This document shows, piece by piece, positions 19,227 through 27,280 of a stretch of 60,377 nucleotides of DNA. The position numbers and the translations under genes are program-made. Numbering within the stretch: the stretch's first letter is position 1; every line of letters starts with the position of its first letter. Below the pieces are notes generated by a model. That model was not told where the DNA came from. It saw only the letters and a program-made list of their open reading frames with translations, and searched no databases. The DNA comes from Nitrospira sp. (GTDB taxonomy: Bacteria; Nitrospirota; Nitrospiria; Nitrospirales; Nitrospiraceae): positions 1 to 60,377 of the forward strand of contig JAHBWR010000011.1 of the NCBI GenBank assembly GCA_019636875.1, written 5' to 3'.

Positions 19227-19910
19227 TCAGTTGGAATTTGCGCTCGAACGCCTACTCGAACCTTTGAAGCTTCCAGCATAAAACGCTGCGATCTGTGATC
19301 GGCGCCCGATATTCAGCTTCGTATAGATGTTTGCGAGGTAGTTTTTGACGGTTTTTTCACTGAGGTGCAAATCATGAGCGATTTCTTTATTCGTGAGCCC
19401 TTCTGCGACCAGCGGTAACAGACGTTGCTCTTGGGGAGAGAGGAGCGGGCGTTTCGAATGGCCAGGTTCCCGGTACATATTCTTCAGCCACCCCAGCGTT
19501 TGCCCCGTCAACCGAGGGTCGATGTGTACCTGTCCGGCCGCGACTGAACGAATGGCCCGAATGAGGGCCTGAGAGGCAATATCCTTCAGAATGTACCCAT
19601 GCGCTCCGGCAAGGATCGCTTCCAACACCGTATGCTCGTCGGCGAAGCTCGTCAGGAAGAGCACGCGAGTCTTGGGACATTTGGCAAGAATTTCTCGAGC
19701 AGCATCGACACCGCTTCCATCAGGTAATCGAATGTCGAGCAGCACGAGATCGGGCTGGAATCGACCACAAAGTTTGGTGGCATCCCTCATCCGTCCTCCC
19801 TGGGCAAGGACCTTCATCCCAGGGGTCAGATTGAGGACCGCACAAAGCCCGATGCGCACCACTTCGTGATCATCCACAATGATCAACCGGATCACCGGTC
19901 CTTTACTCAT
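19227..19910 (-). CDS. NarL/LuxR-type response regulator
   Basis: 227 residues. The receiver carries IVDDHEVVRIG and Asp59 (DLVLLDIRLPDGSG), with Lys in GYILKDIAS. The LuxR helix-turn-helix has LSPQEQRLLPLVAEGLTNKEIAHDL and SEKTVKNYLANIYTKLNI. Its start overlaps the end of the 7-PAS kinase gene by 8 bp, so it is that kinase's partner. It resembles the regulator at 23559 across the whole length, which suggests the two kinase/regulator pairs arose by duplication. Confidence 0.92.
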   Translation of the reverse strand: MSKGPVIRLIIVDDHEVVRIGLCAVLNLTPGMKVLAQGGRMRDATKLCGRFQPDLVLLDIRLPDGSGVDAAREILAKCPKTRVLFLTSFADEHTVLEAILAGAHGYILKDIASQALIRAIRSVAAGQVHIDPRLTGQTLGWLKNMYREPGHSKRPLLSPQEQRLLPLVAEGLTNKEIAHDLHLSEKTVKNYLANIYTKLNIGRRSQIAAFYAGSFKGSSRRSSANSN

Positions 19911-22900
19911 ACACGATGTCCTTCTTTAATGGCACGTCAACCGTAATGATGGTCCCTTGTTTCGGGGCGCTTTGCAGAGTAAAGGTACCGGATACATGTC
20001 GCGCGCGCGCCGCCATGTTGCTGAGCCCATGGCCCGTGCGCCGTCGGCGGGTTGGGAGAAAGCCGATACCATTGTCTCCGATGACCAAATGGATGGAATT
20101 GTCGATCAGGCTTAGCTGGACCCAGCGATGGGAGGCGCGAGCGTGGCGTCGGCTATTACTCAAGGCCTCCCGCGCAATATTGAGGAGTTGTTCCGCCAGC
20201 TGGGGAGTCACGAACGAAAGAACGGGACTCTTGATCTCAAGTTGCGGTGTGGCCTGGTCGGCTCCGGTCATTGACACGATGAGTTGATTGAGTGCATGCC
20301 CAAAATCGAGTTCCGCGTGGGGATGCCGTGTCAAGAGTGCGATAAATCGCCGAACATCTACCATGAGATGGTTGAGTTGGCCGATCGCTTGACTGATGTG
20401 GGCCTTCGAACGGCGGGTTGATTGCTTCATGGCCAGCTTCCCCGCCTCCAGTTGCATCCCGACAGCATACAAGGCTTGCAGGAGGTTGTCGTGCAGATCT
20501 CGACTCAGTTGCTCGCGTTCCTCCATGGCCAACTTGCGCTCCGTAACGTCCTGGACTGCGGTCAGAAGCAATGGTCCCATGTGCCCGGATAATTCGATCC
20601 GTGTCGCTTTGACCGACACCCAAATGATTTCTCCGGACTTTCTGATATAGCGATTCTCATAGCTGTAATTCGATCGCACGCCTCGGAAAAACTCATCGGT
20701 GAGCATGATATTGGCGGAAAGGTCTTCCGGGTGCGTATAGAGCGCGTACGTGCTTCCAAGGATCTCTTCTTTCTCATAGCCTGTCAACTCACACAAGGCT
20801 CTATTGGCACTGATGGCGCGCCAATTCTCATCGAGAATACAGAGCCCAACGGGAGCTTCCGCGACGAATTGCTGGAGTCGTAGCTCGCTTGCGCGTACGG
20901 CATCTTCAGCGCGTTTGCGTTCCGTGACATCCTGAAATGTCCACACGCGGCCGACGATTTCCCCACCGAGAATCTGAGGTCGTGAGTGACGCTCAAAGAG
21001 TCGGCCGTCTTTAAAACGCAACACATCAAAGCTTGCTTCTTCGGGATGCGCGTACAGCGCACGCACCTTATCTAAAAACGCACGCGGGTCTTCCAACTGA
21101 TCGGCGACGGCGGTGAGCAACTCGGCGTCGTCCTGACAATCGGCCAAATCGTGAGGAATGTTCCAAAGGGATAGAAATCGCTGGTTGGCACTTGTGACCT
21201 TTCCTTGACGGTCGACGATGAGCAAGCCATCCGCGACGGAGTTCATCGCAGCTTGAAGGAGCGAATAGGACTGCTTCTGATCGTCGATATTCTGAATGAC
21301 GGCAATCAGATAGTTTCCATCCACGGAGTCGGAATGGACCAACGACACCGTTAAGGTGACCCACACCCAGGTGTCATCAACTCGGCGATAGCGCTTTTCC
21401 ATCGAGAAGGAGTGCCATTTTCCGGCGAGCAATTCTGCAAGATGTGCAAGATTCGCTTCGACGTCGTCTGGGTGGGTATAGTCCTGAAAATTCCGTCCGA
21501 TGATCGCGTCCGATGGCTGTCCCAGGATCTTGCATAGATGCGGATTCACTCGGATGAATCGACCATCGAGAGTGAGTTGTGCGATCCCAACTCCCGCGTG
21601 TTCATACAACGTCCTCCATCGTGCCTCGTTTTCACGAAGTTGGGACTCAATAAGCCGGGTTGCGGTCATATCACGGACAATGCAGCCGACGGTGGCGCTT
21701 CCCTCCTCACTCCCTGGAATGCGCGTCAAAATTCCAGAAAAGTATCGTTTGTCCTGACCGAGCAACACGCTATATTCGACGGTTGCCGTTTGGCCGGTGG
21801 TAATGACGTGTCGGATTGTTTCTACATAGTGGGTGCCGGTGTCAGGTCCGAAGATGTCGGTGATGAGCTTGCCGAGGAGTTGAGTCTTGGGTGCAAGCAG
21901 TTTGTCTTCGCTTCCTGTCCAGACGTTGAGGTATTTTCCGTCCTGATCGAATTCGAAGGCCAAGTCATCCAGCGCATCTAGGAATGACCGGAGGCGGTCT
22001 TCACTTCTCAGCCTGGCTTCTTCAGCTCGTTTCAGGTCGGACCGATCGACGTAGAGACCGACGGCAAGTGCAACCTGCGCAAACTCGTCTGAGACGAAGA
22101 CGGGCCAGAGGAGTAGATCAAGCATCTGGCCGTCTTTACGCTGACGGCGCAATTCAATCGGGCCCGTTATTTCTCCACGGATGCCTTTTTCCCACAACGC
22201 ATCAGCCGTGGCCTCCTCCCCGGCCTGCACGTAGGGAAGTTCACGGCCGAGCACCTCTTCTTCCGTCCAGCCAAACAGCCGGGTGGCCGCCTGATTCCAA
22301 CTGATGACCCGACCAGCCTGGTCGAGGCTGACCAGTGGGAGCGCCGACTCATTCACGAGTGTCCGAAGCAGTCGGGACGTTTCCTCCAGCTGTTTTTCGG
22401 CACGCTTTCTTTCCGTGATATCTTCACAGGCTACGAGGACGAGCGTCGTCCCGGTGTGATCGTGAATAGCTCTGGCTCGCTCCTTCACCCAAAGTCGGGT
22501 TCCATCTTTCCGAATCTTTTGAGCTTCCCATTCCCTCAAGGTATAGGGACTCATCACGCACGCTGTTAGCCGTTCAAGGGTGAACTGGTGTTCACTGGGA
22601 TCAAACACCTCGGTAATCGATCGGCCGATAAGGTCTTTCTGGTCGTATCCCAATTGTTCGGCACCAAAACAGTTGACCGACAAGACGGTACCGTTCGAAG
22701 CAAGTGTGAAATACATGAAGGGGTTATGCTCGTAGAGGGACTGATACCGCTGTTCGCTGGCCCTGAGCGCTGACTCTGCCCGTTGTCTCAGCTCGACCTC
22801 CCGTTTAAGCTCTTGCACGGCACATTCGAGCCCGGCCGTCCGTTCGCGTACACGCGCTTCCAAGGATTCCTGAACGGCCTGCCGGGCCAGTTCTGATTGT

Positions 22901-23415
22901 TTGCACGTAGTGATGTCTTCTACCGTGCCGACCATGCCTGATGCGGCACCATTTTCTCCGAAAAGGGCGCGGCCACGGCATGCGACCCACCGAATTTCTG
23001 CATTCGGCAGGATGATGCGATGTTCGATCAGATAAAAGGTGTGTTCCGCGACGGCGGTGGCAATGGCATCACTGAGTCGTGGTCGGTCGTCGGGATGGAC
23101 GAGTGCAAAGAATCCTTCATAGGTGCCATCGAACGAGCCTGGACGTAGTCCGAAGATCTGTTCAGTTTCCGCGGACCAGCTGACCCGATTGGTCTCGGAT
23201 TCCCACGCCCACGTTCCTACTTGGGCTGCCCCAAGCGCCGATGCGTGGGGAAGTCGATGGTTCTGTTGGGATTGAGCCAGGGCCTGTTGTAATTCAACAA
23301 CCTGGCGCCGTAGCTGGATCAATTCGGCGGAGACAGGGTTATCGATCCCCATCGGAGAACTCATAGGTGTGGAATCCAGGGTACGAGGTCGAACAATACT
23401 ACACGATGTGCCCAT
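19903..23415 (-). CDS. seven-PAS sensor histidine kinase, NarX type
   Basis: About 1170 residues with no membrane segment. Seven successive PAS/PAC modules can be counted by their openings: ASALGAAQVGTWAWE, LYEHNPFMYFTLA, LVNESALPLVSLD, FLDALDDLAFEFD, LYEHAGVGIAQLT, AMNSVADGLLIVD and FVAEAPVGLCILD. A HisKA_3 box (EQLSRDLHDNLLQALYAVG) and an HATPase follow (NIAREALSNSRRHARASH, GDNGIGF, GHGLSNMAARA). The frame is open to a TTG at 23448; I use the first ATG, and ATGs at 23374 and 23352 are also possible because none has a clear ribosome-binding site. It is coupled to the regulator downstream. The sensed signal is unknown; PAS modules of this kind often bind haem, flavin or small ligands. Confidence 0.88.
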   Translation of the reverse strand: MGTSCSIVRPRTLDSTPMSSPMGIDNPVSAELIQLRRQVVELQQALAQSQQNHRLPHASALGAAQVGTWAWESETNRVSWSAETEQIFGLRPGSFDGTYEGFFALVHPDDRPRLSDAIATAVAEHTFYLIEHRIILPNAEIRWVACRGRALFGENGAASGMVGTVEDITTCKQSELARQAVQESLEARVRERTAGLECAVQELKREVELRQRAESALRASEQRYQSLYEHNPFMYFTLASNGTVLSVNCFGAEQLGYDQKDLIGRSITEVFDPSEHQFTLERLTACVMSPYTLREWEAQKIRKDGTRLWVKERARAIHDHTGTTLVLVACEDITERKRAEKQLEETSRLLRTLVNESALPLVSLDQAGRVISWNQAATRLFGWTEEEVLGRELPYVQAGEEATADALWEKGIRGEITGPIELRRQRKDGQMLDLLLWPVFVSDEFAQVALAVGLYVDRSDLKRAEEARLRSEDRLRSFLDALDDLAFEFDQDGKYLNVWTGSEDKLLAPKTQLLGKLITDIFGPDTGTHYVETIRHVITTGQTATVEYSVLLGQDKRYFSGILTRIPGSEEGSATVGCIVRDMTATRLIESQLRENEARWRTLYEHAGVGIAQLTLDGRFIRVNPHLCKILGQPSDAIIGRNFQDYTHPDDVEANLAHLAELLAGKWHSFSMEKRYRRVDDTWVWVTLTVSLVHSDSVDGNYLIAVIQNIDDQKQSYSLLQAAMNSVADGLLIVDRQGKVTSANQRFLSLWNIPHDLADCQDDAELLTAVADQLEDPRAFLDKVRALYAHPEEASFDVLRFKDGRLFERHSRPQILGGEIVGRVWTFQDVTERKRAEDAVRASELRLQQFVAEAPVGLCILDENWRAISANRALCELTGYEKEEILGSTYALYTHPEDLSANIMLTDEFFRGVRSNYSYENRYIRKSGEIIWVSVKATRIELSGHMGPLLLTAVQDVTERKLAMEEREQLSRDLHDNLLQALYAVGMQLEAGKLAMKQSTRRSKAHISQAIGQLNHLMVDVRRFIALLTRHPHAELDFGHALNQLIVSMTGADQATPQLEIKSPVLSFVTPQLAEQLLNIAREALSNSRRHARASHRWVQLSLIDNSIHLVIGDNGIGFLPTRRRRTGHGLSNMAARARHVSGTFTLQSAPKQGTIITVDVPLKKDIVYE

Positions 23416-23558
23416 CCACTTGGTCGGATAGGCCGCCGTTGAGGACAACGGCTAGGCGGATAGCATAGATCCTCCTCCCTGTACTATACAACAGGAGGGG
23501 CCGAAAAAGTGGCCAGAAGAGCGAGCGCCGAGCGAAAGTCTAGAGGAGGGTAAACGTC

Positions 23559-24242
23559 TTAGAGTTTTGGACTTCGTGCAGGAGAGGAGGGCACATGACC
23601 TTCTTTCATGAACCAGGCAACGGCCTCGGTTCGGCGTTTCACGTGGAGCTTATCAAAGATATTCGCCAGGTAGTTTTTTACCGTCTTATCACTCAGGCGG
23701 AGATGGACGGCGATCTCCTTGTTTGTTTTCCCCTCAGCCAGCAAAGGCAGAATGAGCCGTTCCTGAGGAGACAGCCTGGTGACGCCCTGGGAATTCACCC
23801 CCAGGTGTGAGCTGGTACGGATCCAATGAAGCGCCCGCTGGGTTACTCGTGGATCCAGATAACCATGACCGGAGGCGACCGTGCGAATGGCGCGGACAAG
23901 GTCGTCCATGCGGACGTCTTTGAGGACGTAACCATGGGCTCCATTCTGAACGGACGCCATCACGGTTGCGTCTTCGGCGTAACTGGTAAGGACCAGAATG
24001 CGAAGCTTTGGGGCCACGGCCAGAAGTCGTCGACAGGCATCAGTGACTGTGGCGTCGGGAAGTTTGACATCAAGCAAGACCATGTGGGGGGTGAGTCGCT
24101 CGACGACGGCGACACCCTCGGCGACCGTTCCCGCTTCACCGACGATGGTCATGTCCGGTTCGAGGTGTAGCAGAGCGCGAAGCCCTCGACGGACCATCTC
24201 GTGGTCATCAATGAGAACGATGCTGGTTTGTGGCTGTTTCAT
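23559..24242 (-). CDS. NarL/LuxR-type response regulator
   Basis: 227 residues. The receiver has LIDDHEMVRRG and Asp58 (HMVLLDVKLPDATV), with Lys in GYVLKDVRM. The helix-turn-helix has LSPQERLILPLLAEGKTNKEIAVHL and SDKTVKNYLANIFDKLHV. Its start overlaps the stop of the soluble kinase gene at 24239 (ATGA, 4 bp), so they form a cognate pair. The operon lies divergently from luxI, and a lux-box-like palindrome sits in the shared upstream region, so quorum control of this pair is possible (inference). Confidence 0.92.
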   Translation of the reverse strand: MKQPQTSIVLIDDHEMVRRGLRALLHLEPDMTIVGEAGTVAEGVAVVERLTPHMVLLDVKLPDATVTDACRRLLAVAPKLRILVLTSYAEDATVMASVQNGAHGYVLKDVRMDDLVRAIRTVASGHGYLDPRVTQRALHWIRTSSHLGVNSQGVTRLSPQERLILPLLAEGKTNKEIAVHLRLSDKTVKNYLANIFDKLHVKRRTEAVAWFMKEGHVPSSPARSPKL

Positions 24243-25057
24243 ACGGGAGTCAATAGGGGTTCCAAGGAAAACTCCGCTGTCACGTGTGTGCCTCCTCCGG
24301 TTTTGGACTGAACCCGTAACGTCCCTCCGAGTTTTTTAGCACGGGCCTCCATGTTGGCCAGTCCGTATCCACCAGAGTGTCCCACGACCATGGAAAATCC
24401 GATTCCGTCGTCCTGTATGGTCACACGAATTCTTGTGTCTTTCATGCGAATGGCAACCGTCGCTCGAGATGCATGGGCATGGCGAGCACAATTGCTGAGC
24501 GCTTCTCGGACAATATTCAAGATCTCTCGCTCTTCCTCATGCGTGAGCACCTCAAGAGCGTTCCGGTGAAGATCCAATCGTACGTGTAGATGTCCTGTCT
24601 GTTCATAGGTCGTGCGTAACGTATTCAACTCGGACGCGAGATCAAATTCCTGGATGGTCCCAAACTCCAATTCGCGGATCATGCCTCGGACCTCATGGAT
24701 CAGTTGGTTGATCTGCTCGATCATTCCTGTGTCATATGATTTTGCTTCCTGATTATTATCATGCCTTATTTTATGATTCGTTTCAATAGCCAACCCAATG
24801 GCATACAACGACTGCAGTACGCAGTCATGCAGATCACGACCGATGCGGGTGCGATCCTCCAGGAGCATGTGTAGGCGCCGTTCGGTCGCCTTATACGCGG
24901 TGGTTAATTCACCAGCGCAGGGTTCCAGGTGAGTCCAACCATAGGACTGCTTCACCGGTCGGGTCGACTGTGAAATTGAGAGCCTCGACGTAGTCAGGAG
25001 CCCTCCGTCTAACACCTCAAATCTTTTTTTTCCCACGGTGACGCGAGTTTCTTCCAT
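24239..25057 (-). CDS. soluble NarX-type histidine kinase without sensor domain
   Basis: 272 residues. About 60 unrecognised residues precede a HisKA_3 box, RIGRDLHDCVLQSLYAIGLA (His77), and then an HATPase with NIVREALSNCARHAHASRA, QDDGIGFS and GGYGLANMEARA. No PAS, GAF or membrane segment is visible, so the input must come from the short N-terminus or a partner protein. An AGGAGG lies just ahead of the ATG. It is the first gene of a two-gene operon with the regulator at 23559, transcribed away from luxI. The lux-box-like palindrome is 85 bp upstream of its start. Confidence 0.88.
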   Translation of the reverse strand: MEETRVTVGKKRFEVLDGGLLTTSRLSISQSTRPVKQSYGWTHLEPCAGELTTAYKATERRLHMLLEDRTRIGRDLHDCVLQSLYAIGLAIETNHKIRHDNNQEAKSYDTGMIEQINQLIHEVRGMIRELEFGTIQEFDLASELNTLRTTYEQTGHLHVRLDLHRNALEVLTHEEEREILNIVREALSNCARHAHASRATVAIRMKDTRIRVTIQDDGIGFSMVVGHSGGYGLANMEARAKKLGGTLRVQSKTGGGTHVTAEFSLEPLLTPV

Positions 25058-25139
25058 TCACCTTCCTCCTATTTGAAGCTTCACGAAACGCCCTCCCAAT
25101 ACCTAGATCAACACCTTTTACCGCGACACGCCAAGGAAA

Positions 25140-25163
25140 TCACCTGGCGGACCCGCCAGGTGA
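25140..25163. promoter_or_regulatory. lux-box-like palindrome
   Basis: The 20-bp core ACCTGGCGGACCCGCCAGGT (25142-25161) is a dyad with perfect arms, extended by one more T-A pair on each side. It keeps the ACCTG...CAGGT ends and total length of classical LuxR-type boxes; it matches the Vibrio fischeri lux box at 14 of 20 positions by eye. It lies 85 bp from the divergent kinase start and 256 bp from luxI. A terminator is less likely, as no U-run follows on either strand and it sits between two divergent starts. Confidence 0.6.
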
Positions 25164-25224
25164 CGTTTGTTCTCTAAAGGTGGAACCATCCGCCGCCCAC
25201 ATCCGGCATTCGGCCCAGCCATTC

Positions 25225-25235
25225 GGCCCTAGTGC
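25225..25235 (+). promoter_or_regulatory. GGCCCTAGTGC motif, copy 1 (luxI upstream)
   Basis: Copy 1 of an 11-bp motif found three times in the window, only upstream of luxI and luxR. A TATACT hexamer at 25242-25247 follows. The core GCnCTAGnGC is an imperfect dyad. Function is unproven; it could be an operator or part of a promoter. Confidence 0.45.
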
Positions 25236-25269
25236 AGTACCTATACTCTCAGCCTGCAGAGAGGCGGTC

Positions 25270-25299
25270 ATGCCAACCTTAGTCGGTTTCTATGAATGA
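25270..25299 (+). other. 9-residue upstream ORF in duplicated luxI leader
   Basis: ATG at 25270 reads MPTLVGFYE then TGA. GAGAGG precedes it. Its distance from motif copy 1 (45 bases) is the same as the distance of luxI's ATG from motif copy 2, which points to a duplicated leader. It could be a vestige of that duplication or a leader peptide; coding is unproven. Confidence 0.3.
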
Positions 25300-25372
25300 G
25301 CCAGGAGAAAGCGATGGAGTCCATCAAAGGGACTTCCAGTTGTCTTCCGTTTGGCGCTCCGTCCAATCATTT

Positions 25373-25383
25373 GGCCCTAGTGC
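25373..25383 (+). promoter_or_regulatory. GGCCCTAGTGC motif, copy 2 (luxI proximal)
   Basis: Copy 2 of the 11-bp motif, ending 34 bases before the luxI ATG. A TTGGCC (25371-25376) and a TCTAAC (25395-25400) at 18-bp spacing give a weak sigma-70-like pair overlapping it, so a bound regulator here could compete with or assist RNA polymerase (inference). Confidence 0.45.
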
Positions 25384-25417
25384 GGTCCCTGTTTTCTAAC
25401 CTTGAAAGGAGTCAGCT

Positions 25418-26173
25418 ATGTCCATCTCAGTAATGTCAGAGGAAAGAACCGTTAAGTTCTCCGAGGGAAACTTTCTCATTAAGACGGTCGAAACAAGGGA
25501 CGAAATGATCCAGGCCTATCACCTGCGGCATCGAGTGTTTGCGGAGCGACTCAAGTGGGTTCCAGAGCGGGCTGATCGACTCGAATCCGATGTGTACGAT
25601 GCGTGGAGTACGTCCATCGGGGTGTTTGATGACGACTCGCGACTGTTGGGGTTGGTCCGGATGACCCAAGCCCCGGTCCCCTTCATGCTGGAAAGTGAAT
25701 TTAGTGCATGCCTCGTGGGACAACACAGAGTCAGAAAAGAGGTTGATACGGCGGAAATTACCCGTCTTGCGGTTGATCCTTCGATCAAGGACCGTGGTCT
25801 GTCGGCAAGCCTGATGAAAGCAATTTTTAAAGGGATGTATCAGTGGTGTCTACTTCATGACGTCCGCTATACCTATATGGTGGTGGAACACAGGCTCTTA
25901 AAGGTTGTGCAGCGGATGGGATGGCCATGCCGTCCCATCGGCGAGGCGGTCGCGTTACCACCGGCTGAGGTGCTGTCTATTGGAGGATTACTCGATCTGG
26001 ATGAATTTCGCGCCCAGGCTACTACCTGCCGTCCTGCTATGCTGGATTGGCTTAATACGACAACACCCGCATGTGAAACGGCATTACATCTTCACCGAGC
26101 GATGGAGGCTCAAGAGGAGGTTGGGGGGTACGTTGAATTCGTTAAAGACCGACAGCTCGTACGCACGGCATAA
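25418..26173 (+). CDS. luxI: acyl-homoserine-lactone synthase (LuxI family)
   Basis: 251 residues; makes N-acyl-homoserine lactones from S-adenosylmethionine and an acyl donor. The invariant family residues are visible: Arg and Phe in LRHRVF, Trp in LKW, the two Asp in SDVYD, Arg in LLGLVRM, Phe in VPFML, and Glu/Arg in AEITRLAV (the E-x-x-R pair). The length is slightly above the usual 190-230 because of a longer C-terminus. AAAGGA precedes the ATG. It is convergent with luxR 70 bp away. AHL production is known for Nitrospira moscoviensis, which fits; the acyl chain cannot be predicted from sequence. Confidence 0.92.
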   Translation: MSISVMSEERTVKFSEGNFLIKTVETRDEMIQAYHLRHRVFAERLKWVPERADRLESDVYDAWSTSIGVFDDDSRLLGLVRMTQAPVPFMLESEFSACLVGQHRVRKEVDTAEITRLAVDPSIKDRGLSASLMKAIFKGMYQWCLLHDVRYTYMVVEHRLLKVVQRMGWPCRPIGEAVALPPAEVLSIGGLLDLDEFRAQATTCRPAMLDWLNTTTPACETALHLHRAMEAQEEVGGYVEFVKDRQLVRTA

Positions 26174-26217
26174 TTATGACGGCAAATGGATAAGCGGTGC
26201 CATAGAGAGATGAGGCC

Positions 26218-26240
26218 TGTACCTTGGCCGCCGAGGTGCA
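26218..26240 (+). terminator. weak hairpin between convergent luxI and luxR
   Basis: TGTACCTTGG, loop CCG, CCGAGGTGCA can form a 10-bp RNA stem on the plus strand if two G-U pairs are allowed. It lies between the luxI stop and the luxR stop. There is no U-run, so it is at best a weak or factor-assisted 3' end for luxI. Confidence 0.3.
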
Positions 26241-26243
26241 ACC

Positions 26244-27062
26244 CTACATGGCGGAGGGTAGCCCATGGAGTGCCGGTAGGCCATGTTCGATAGCCGTTGC
26301 CACGGCCTGAGAGCGAGACGTGACCTGCAATTTCGAAAAAATACTCTCGATGTGGAATCGCACCGTCCGTTCGCTGACTCCAAGGATTTTGCCAATCTCC
26401 CAGTTGGTTTTTCCGTTCTTCATCCAATTGAGAATCGTGACTTCTCGAGAAGAAAGCTCTTTGACGCATCGTTCTGTCTGCGGCGCGGCCTTCGGTGTGG
26501 CTTTCAGAAGGGCCATGTGAATGTAATAGCCAAGGTATTCCACCAGTGGGACAAGCCGCTTTGCATCAAGACTTTCCTCGCTCGCAAACGAACAGAAGGT
26601 GGCGACCCCACATGCTTCATCCACAGAACCGGTCGTGATCCCGTCGCGGAGACCAAATTGGTGCGCGGTGGCGATGAATTCCCGTTCTTTCTCTGAAGAC
26701 ATGTTTTGATAGGTCTCTTGCCAATGCCGAGTGCCGGGTGACTTCAAGGCCGACTTAAAGACAGGATCGACGTCGGCAAACCCGTTCTTCCAATACATAT
26801 AGAGCCATTCATCCGGGTAGCTGGCATTGACGACGTTGCCAAAGCCGGCAAACGTCTGACCCGGCCCTAAGCGGACGAGGCCGCCTAACGCTTTAGTAAA
26901 CGAAAAGTAATTCTGAAATCGAACCAGCACATCTCTCACGTGATCAGGTGTCTCCGCCTGCATCACATAATGAAGAATTTCCATGAAGTTTCGGCATTCT
27001 GACTTGGAAAGGGCATCAAATGTAGCGTGAGGGAATGCTTGCTGGGTCAATGCGTGCGCCAT
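26244..27062 (-). CDS. luxR: LuxR-type AHL-responsive transcription factor
   Basis: About 272 residues. The N-terminal autoinducer-binding domain shows the family landmarks in YPDEWLYMYWKNGFADVDPVF (Trp, Tyr, Asp-Pro), then RHW and FGLRDGITTG. The C-terminal helix-turn-helix has LSSREVTILNWMKNGKTNWEIGKILGVSERTVRFHIESI. I start it at the ATG with GAGGAG eight bases upstream; a GTG six bases earlier overlaps that site. The gene converges on luxI. A copy of GGCCCTAGTGC lies about 90 bp upstream. It is the obvious receptor for the luxI product; whether it activates or represses is unknown. Confidence 0.9.
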   Translation of the reverse strand: MAHALTQQAFPHATFDALSKSECRNFMEILHYVMQAETPDHVRDVLVRFQNYFSFTKALGGLVRLGPGQTFAGFGNVVNASYPDEWLYMYWKNGFADVDPVFKSALKSPGTRHWQETYQNMSSEKEREFIATAHQFGLRDGITTGSVDEACGVATFCSFASEESLDAKRLVPLVEYLGYYIHMALLKATPKAAPQTERCVKELSSREVTILNWMKNGKTNWEIGKILGVSERTVRFHIESIFSKLQVTSRSQAVATAIEHGLPALHGLPSAM

Positions 27063-27152
27063 AAACACACCTCCTCGACTATAGGGGGGACTACTGTACC
27101 ATTTATAAAATCATGATGAAAACTGAAAAAATGGCAGGGGTGCCGTATGTGT

Positions 27153-27163
27153 GCACTAGGGCC
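27153..27163 (-). promoter_or_regulatory. GGCCCTAGTGC motif, copy 3 (luxR upstream)
   Basis: Exact minus-strand copy of the motif found before luxI, 90 bp upstream of the luxR start and in the gap shared with the FadL-type gene. It extends to AATCGGCCCTAGTGCA, close to the luxI copies. It suggests coordinated control of luxI and luxR. Confidence 0.45.
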
Positions 27164-27280
27164 GATTATCTCTATACGGTAGATTCATCGCCGGTTTACC
27201 CTCATGGCTGCGTATGAACCCCATGATAGGGGAAGAACATCGGGAGCGATAAGTATGGTGGTCACACATCCTGCGAGCCA

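Larger units (their letters stand above)
25058..25417. other. divergent regulatory region between kinase operon and luxI
   Basis: This 360-bp gap has no gene longer than 10 codons. It holds a lux-box-like palindrome (25140-25163), two copies of GGCCCTAGTGC (25225-25235 and 25373-25383), and an apparent duplication of the luxI leader. Each motif copy is followed, exactly 45 bases after its first G, by an ATG with a purine-rich stretch before it. The first ATG (25270) opens only a 9-residue frame; the second (25418) is luxI. Confidence 0.7.

Noticed and set aside
25140..25163. Palindrome as a rho-independent terminator
   Set aside because: No U-run on either strand and it lies between two divergent gene starts.
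25225..25383. GGCCCTAGTGC copies as sigma-54 promoters
   Set aside because: The bases ten positions after GG are GT or CA, not GC, in all three copies.
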